A stretch of 58,657 bases of DNA, taken from Bacteroidales bacterium (GTDB lineage Bacteria > Bacteroidota > Bacteroidia > Bacteroidales > UBA7960). Position 1 is the stretch's first letter; each line of letters opens with the position of its first letter. The stretch covers positions 1 through 58,657 of the forward strand of contig PUKZ01000173.1 in NCBI GenBank assembly GCA_003550725.1. Reading direction: 5' to 3'. Below the pieces are notes generated by a model. That model was not told the DNA's origin. It ran no database searches and worked only from the letters and a program-made list of their open reading frames with translations. Of the stretch, positions 55,839-58,657 are shown piece after piece. The position numbers and the translations under genes were made by a program.

Positions 55839-55877
55839 GATACCAACTCTTATTATGAAGTAATTTACAAATTATTA

Positions 55878-56279
55878 TCAATGAGCAGGACCAAAAAATC
55901 TATACTTTAACAATATTTCGCCATTTTCCACATCTACGGGATAATAGCTCAACATGCAAGCATTTGTTGGCCAGTTAAGGTTTAATGTATGATCAACTTT
56001 GCTCTTGTCAAGATAAATGGTTTCGGAATACTCTTCGCCTTCCTTGGCAAAATTCATATAAGCCTTCCCATCTAAGCTGCCGGTAATTTCAATATTCAAG
56101 CTATAAATCTCTTGTTGGTGAGGATATGAAGTCATTTTATATTGGATAGTGTCAGCAACCATATGTATTCTGAATCTCTTTGGCGTTTCAGGCATAAAAG
56201 CCATTTTGCTGTATAAAATCAGCAGGAAAACCAGGATAATAATCGATATAACCAAAAAAAACCAGGGATGTTTATTCAT
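55878..56279 (-). CDS. Small membrane-anchored protein of unknown function
   Basis: 133 aa. There is one N-terminal membrane helix (about 7-26, FFLVISIIILVFLLILY). The rest (about 30-133) looks like a compact beta-sandwich, with patterned strands such as FRIHMVADTIQYKMTSY, YSLNIEITGSLDGKAYMNF and VENGEILLKYRFFG, placed outside the inner membrane. I recognise no family. It stands alone, convergent with the aminotransferase gene, with 39 bases between the two stop codons. The gap towards floA holds the floA terminator. Confidence 0.7.
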   Translation of the reverse strand: MNKHPWFFLVISIIILVFLLILYSKMAFMPETPKRFRIHMVADTIQYKMTSYPHQQEIYSLNIEITGSLDGKAYMNFAKEGEEYSETIYLDKSKVDHTLNLNWPTNACMLSYYPVDVENGEILLKYRFFGPAH

Positions 56280-56359
56280 AATAAAAAGTTTATTTAGTAA
56301 AATTATAAAAACCTTTATTAAAATAATGTTAAGTGCATAAAAATATCAAAGTTTATTTC

Positions 56360-56394
56360 AAAAAAAGCTGCACATTCGATTGATGCGCAGCTTT
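56360..56394 (-). terminator. Terminator of the nfeD-floA operon
   Basis: On the minus strand the stem AAAGCTGC / GCAGCTTT is followed by a T7 run (56360-56366). It lies 47 bases past the floA stop codon. Confidence 0.8.
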
Positions 56395-56440
56395 CATTGT
56401 TCAAATTTTTAATATATAGGGATATATTTAAACTTTCCTG

Positions 56441-57460
56441 TTACTTGTTACTTTTTTTATCTTTATCGTCATGTTTCCCTTTCTGGGCTTCTCCGGAAGG
56501 TTTTTCACTAATACTTTCCCGCATTGAGGTATCTGATTGAATATTTTGAAGCTTGTAATAATCCATTACACCTAAGTTTCCTTCTCTGAAGGCCTGGGAT
56601 ATTGCTTTTGGTATTTCTGCTTCTGCCTGTATCACATTTGCCCGTGCTTCCTGTGCTTTAGCTTTCATTTCCTGTTCTTCGGCAACAGCCATTGCCCTTC
56701 TCTTTTCTGCTTTGGCTTGTGCAATATTCTTATCAGCATTTGCCTGATCCATTTGCAGCATAGCTCCGATATTTTTACCAACATCAATATCAGCAATATC
56801 TATTGAAAGTATTTCATAAGCTGTACCACTATCAAGGCCTTTTGATAGAACGACCCTGGAAATAGAGTCGGGGTTTTCCAGCACTTCTTTATGATCGCTT
56901 GCTGAACCTATTGAAGTAACAATACCTTCACCTACCCTAGCCAAAATAGTTTCTTCACCTGCACCACCAACTAGTTGTTTAATATTAGCTCTCAGGGTTA
57001 CCCTGGCTTTTGCGATAAGCTGGATACCATCTTTGGCAACAGCAGCAACAGGAGGTGTATTAATTACTTTTGGCTTAACCGACATTTGAACTGCCTCTAA
57101 AACATCACGCCCGGCAAGGTCAATAGCAGTTGCAGTCTTAAAATCTAAAGATATATTAGCCTTATCGGCACTTATCAATGCATTTGTTACTGCTTTAACT
57201 CTTCCACCTGCCAGGTAATGTGCTTCGAGATCGTTACGAAGTAAAGTTAAACCGGCTTTTGTAGCTGATATCAAATTGTTTACAATAATTGCCGGCGGTA
57301 TTTTACGCCAACGCATAAGAACAAGCTGCAATAAACTAATCCTTACACCCGAAACCAGGGCTGAAAACCATAACCCAACGGGTATAAAATAAAAAATAAT
57401 CCATAACCCCAAAATACTCACCACAGCAATGGCAATAATAACACCAATATTAGGTTCCAT
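56441..57460 (-). CDS. floA: Flotillin-like membrane-microdomain protein FloA
   Basis: 339 aa. A membrane hairpin at about 5-50 is followed by FloA-specific [15 protein letters not shown] and a SPFH-like domain ([48 protein letters not shown]). A long Ala/Glu-rich coiled coil (about 230-300, [18 protein letters not shown]) is next. The C-terminus is lysine-rich ([13 protein letters not shown]). It organises functional membrane microdomains. It follows nfeD by 3 bases and the pair is a conserved operon. The lysine tail is longer than usual for Bacillus FloA. Confidence 0.95.
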   Translation of the reverse strand: MEPNIGVIIAIAVVSILGLWIIFYFIPVGLWFSALVSGVRISLLQLVLMRWRKIPPAIIVNNLISATKAGLTLLRNDLEAHYLAGGRVKAVTNALISADKANISLDFKTATAIDLAGRDVLEAVQMSVKPKVINTPPVAAVAKDGIQLIAKARVTLRANIKQLVGGAGEETILARVGEGIVTSIGSASDHKEVLENPDSISRVVLSKGLDSGTAYEILSIDIADIDVGKNIGAMLQMDQANADKNIAQAKAEKRRAMAVAEEQEMKAKAQEARANVIQAEAEIPKAISQAFREGNLGVMDYYKLQNIQSDTSMRESISEKPSGEAQKGKHDDKDKKSNK

Positions 57461-57463
57461 GAT

Positions 57464-57931
57464 TTATGATTTTTGTTTAACAATAATTTTATTTCCTTCA
57501 ACCTTTACTACTTCTATAGGCAAATTCTCACTAATATAATCATCCTTAGAACTCACCTCATAATATTCATCATTTATAAGAGCTTTACCCATCGGATTAA
57601 GCCTTGATACTGTAATTCCTTCATCTCCCTTTTTTATAATGTCTTTTTCAACAATATTTACCTGACCCTTAACCTCTTCATTGAGCATCATCTTTTTCCA
57701 TGTCTTTGACTTAAGGGCTATTCCTATTGCAAAAAAAATAAAAACAATTGTAGCGGCAAGTGTCAAATGGCCAACCTGGGGATCAAACTGGCTATAAGAA
57801 AGATATACACCACCAATCATCATACCAACCCCAACAATACCCACAACCGTGGCACCAGGCACAACCAAAATTTCAAGCAATAAAAATACCATCCCAACAA
57901 CAATCAAAGAAACTATAGCCAACCACAACAT
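57464..57931 (-). CDS. NfeD-family membrane protein
   Basis: 155 aa. Three or four membrane helices span about 3-90 (IVSLIVVGMVFLLLEILVVP, IVGVGMMIGGVYLSY, IVFIFFAIGIAL). The C-terminal NfeD OB-fold domain is at about 95-155 (EGITVSRLNPMGKALINDEYY, LPIEVVKVEGNKIIVK). This is the short form without the serine-protease domain. NfeD proteins co-occur with flotillins and stabilise or localise them. It is the first gene of the nfeD-floA operon, and I see no consensus promoter in front of it. Confidence 0.93.
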   Translation of the reverse strand: MLWLAIVSLIVVGMVFLLLEILVVPGATVVGIVGVGMMIGGVYLSYSQFDPQVGHLTLAATIVFIFFAIGIALKSKTWKKMMLNEEVKGQVNIVEKDIIKKGDEGITVSRLNPMGKALINDEYYEVSSKDDYISENLPIEVVKVEGNKIIVKQKS

Positions 57932-58087
57932 TGAAAAGCTTAATTAAAAAGGTTTAATAATAAATACAATAAACTATACTAAAATATTAAAAAAATTATT
58001 TAAATGACCATAGAACAAATCAACACAAAACTTAACAAAAAGTTTGATTTAATAATAAAACAAAATGATTCCAGCAAATATTAAATA

Positions 58088-58360
58088 TTATTCCACTTTA
58101 GCAATAATATTCCGTTCTAATATTTTTCTGCACATTTCTTTCAATATTTCAACATCACCCGATTTAACTACACATTTTCCTTTATGATGAATAATCATAG
58201 TACATTGCTCAGCTTGTTCAGGATTATGGTCACATATCTTTATAAGGGTATCTATAACATGATCAAAAGTATTAACATTGTCATTATAAACAATAAGATG
58301 CGAAAATCTGGAGGAACCTTGTTTATTCTCCTGATCAGGTGTTGTTTTCTCTTTAGTCAT
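58088..58360 (-). CDS. clpS: ATP-dependent Clp protease adaptor ClpS
   Basis: 90 aa. The ClpS core is plain: YNDNVNTFDHVIDTLIKICDH, followed by AEQCTMIIHHKGKCVVKSGD and a closing helix. D/N and H/M residues that bind N-end-rule substrates are in the YNDN and MIIHHKG segments. It hands over proteins with destabilising N-termini to ClpAP-type unfoldases. The N-terminal 20 residues are a flexible polar tail as expected. It has its own consensus promoter (58392-58424). Confidence 0.95.
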   Translation of the reverse strand: MTKEKTTPDQENKQGSSRFSHLIVYNDNVNTFDHVIDTLIKICDHNPEQAEQCTMIIHHKGKCVVKSGDVEILKEMCRKILERNIIAKVE

Positions 58361-58391
58361 GTTTGATACATTTGCATTTACTTGCAGCTAA

Positions 58392-58424
58392 CAAAGGTAA
58401 ATAATTTATATAATTATTTGCAAA
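58392..58424 (-). promoter_or_regulatory. clpS promoter
   Basis: On the minus strand, -33 TTTG (58421-58424) and -7 TACCTTTG (58392-58399) are 21 bases apart, and the -7 box lies about 31 bases before the clpS ATG. Confidence 0.65.
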
Positions 58425-58459
58425 AAAATTAAACCCTAAAAATCTAAAATAAAAAATAA

Positions 58460-58657
58460 CGGAAGTGAGCTAAAATGCTTATCTTTAAGGCATTAAACAA
58501 AATAAACAAAACACTTTAAACTCACTTCCGAGATGAAAGATACCTTAGATTTTCACGGTAAATGCAACTTAAAGGGATTTAATTAAAATAGATATTTTCA
58601 AGAATGGGAAGAGGTAAAACCTCCTCCCATCTCTTGAAGGTTTTCATTAATTTTACC
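58460..58657 (+). mobile_element. Structured inverted-repeat segment at the window edge, possible mobile-element end
   Basis: A perfect 10-bp inverted repeat, CGGAAGTGAG (58460-58469) and CTCACTTCCG (58521-58530), encloses 51 bases with a smaller AATGC / GCATT hairpin. A short frame (ATG at 58533, MKDTLDFHGKCNL, stop at 58586) begins 3 bases after it. A very stable hairpin follows: 58597-58614 pairs with 58620-58638 over about 17 base pairs with one mismatch and one bulge, loop TAAAA. Such structures suit the end of an insertion sequence or a structured RNA gene. The element runs off the window, so type and length are unknown. Confidence 0.4.

Overview
The window is AT-rich, gene-dense chromosomal DNA from a member of the Bacteroidota, probably class Bacteroidia (an inference). 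The evidence is as follows. Three large secreted proteins end in type IX secretion (T9SS) type A sorting domains. There is a GLPGLI-family protein, a type II (CoaW-like) pantothenate kinase and an ftsK-lolA pair. Promoters of the form TTG-N17-21-TAnnTTTG precede both tRNAs and several genes. Shine-Dalgarno sequences are essentially absent.

Layout. 1-751: the N-terminal part of a solitary AAA/archaeal-type ATPase, cut by the window edge. 911-6367: two T9SS cargo proteins whose C-terminal ends are nearly identical at the DNA level. 6851-8660: a BlaI-type repressor and an M56 (BlaR1-like) membrane protease carrying a TonB C-terminal domain, with a promoter that holds two phased operators. 8935-11528: an M49-like lipoprotein that has lost zinc ligands, and an M28 peptidase. 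11666-16111: a very large PAS/GAF hybrid histidine kinase broken by one in-frame TAA. 16707-21469: a sigma-like factor, a membrane anti-sigma-like protein and a divergent exported TPR-CHAT (caspase-like) protease. This is the most interesting locus in the window. 21642-21715: tRNA-Arg.

21980-32269: mostly conserved plus-strand genes (small surface protein, aldehyde dehydrogenase, M23 peptidase, dxr, rseP, GLPGLI, ftsK, lolA). 32281-37783: minus-strand genes (LysM plus periplasmic-binding-fold protein, guaA, beta-barrel protein, pantothenate kinase). These are followed by tRNA-Leu, prs (plus) and a UvrD/PcrA helicase (minus). 42160-55838: plus-strand genes (S9 hydrolase, dxs, ZIP transporter, vWA membrane protein, a third T9SS cargo, M48 protease, rarA, class III aminotransferase). 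55878-58360: minus-strand genes (small membrane protein, floA, nfeD, clpS). The last 200 bases hold a structured, inverted-repeat segment that looks like the edge of a mobile element.

How the genes work together. Dxs and Dxr give the first two committed steps of the MEP isoprenoid pathway. Prs and GuaA serve nucleotide synthesis. FtsK, LolA, the M23 enzyme, the LysM protein and FloA/NfeD belong to envelope and division upkeep. RseP is the site-2 protease that could complete regulated proteolysis of an anti-sigma factor such as the one at 16707-17537. The accessory part (about 1-21.5 kb) carries most of the unusual observations.
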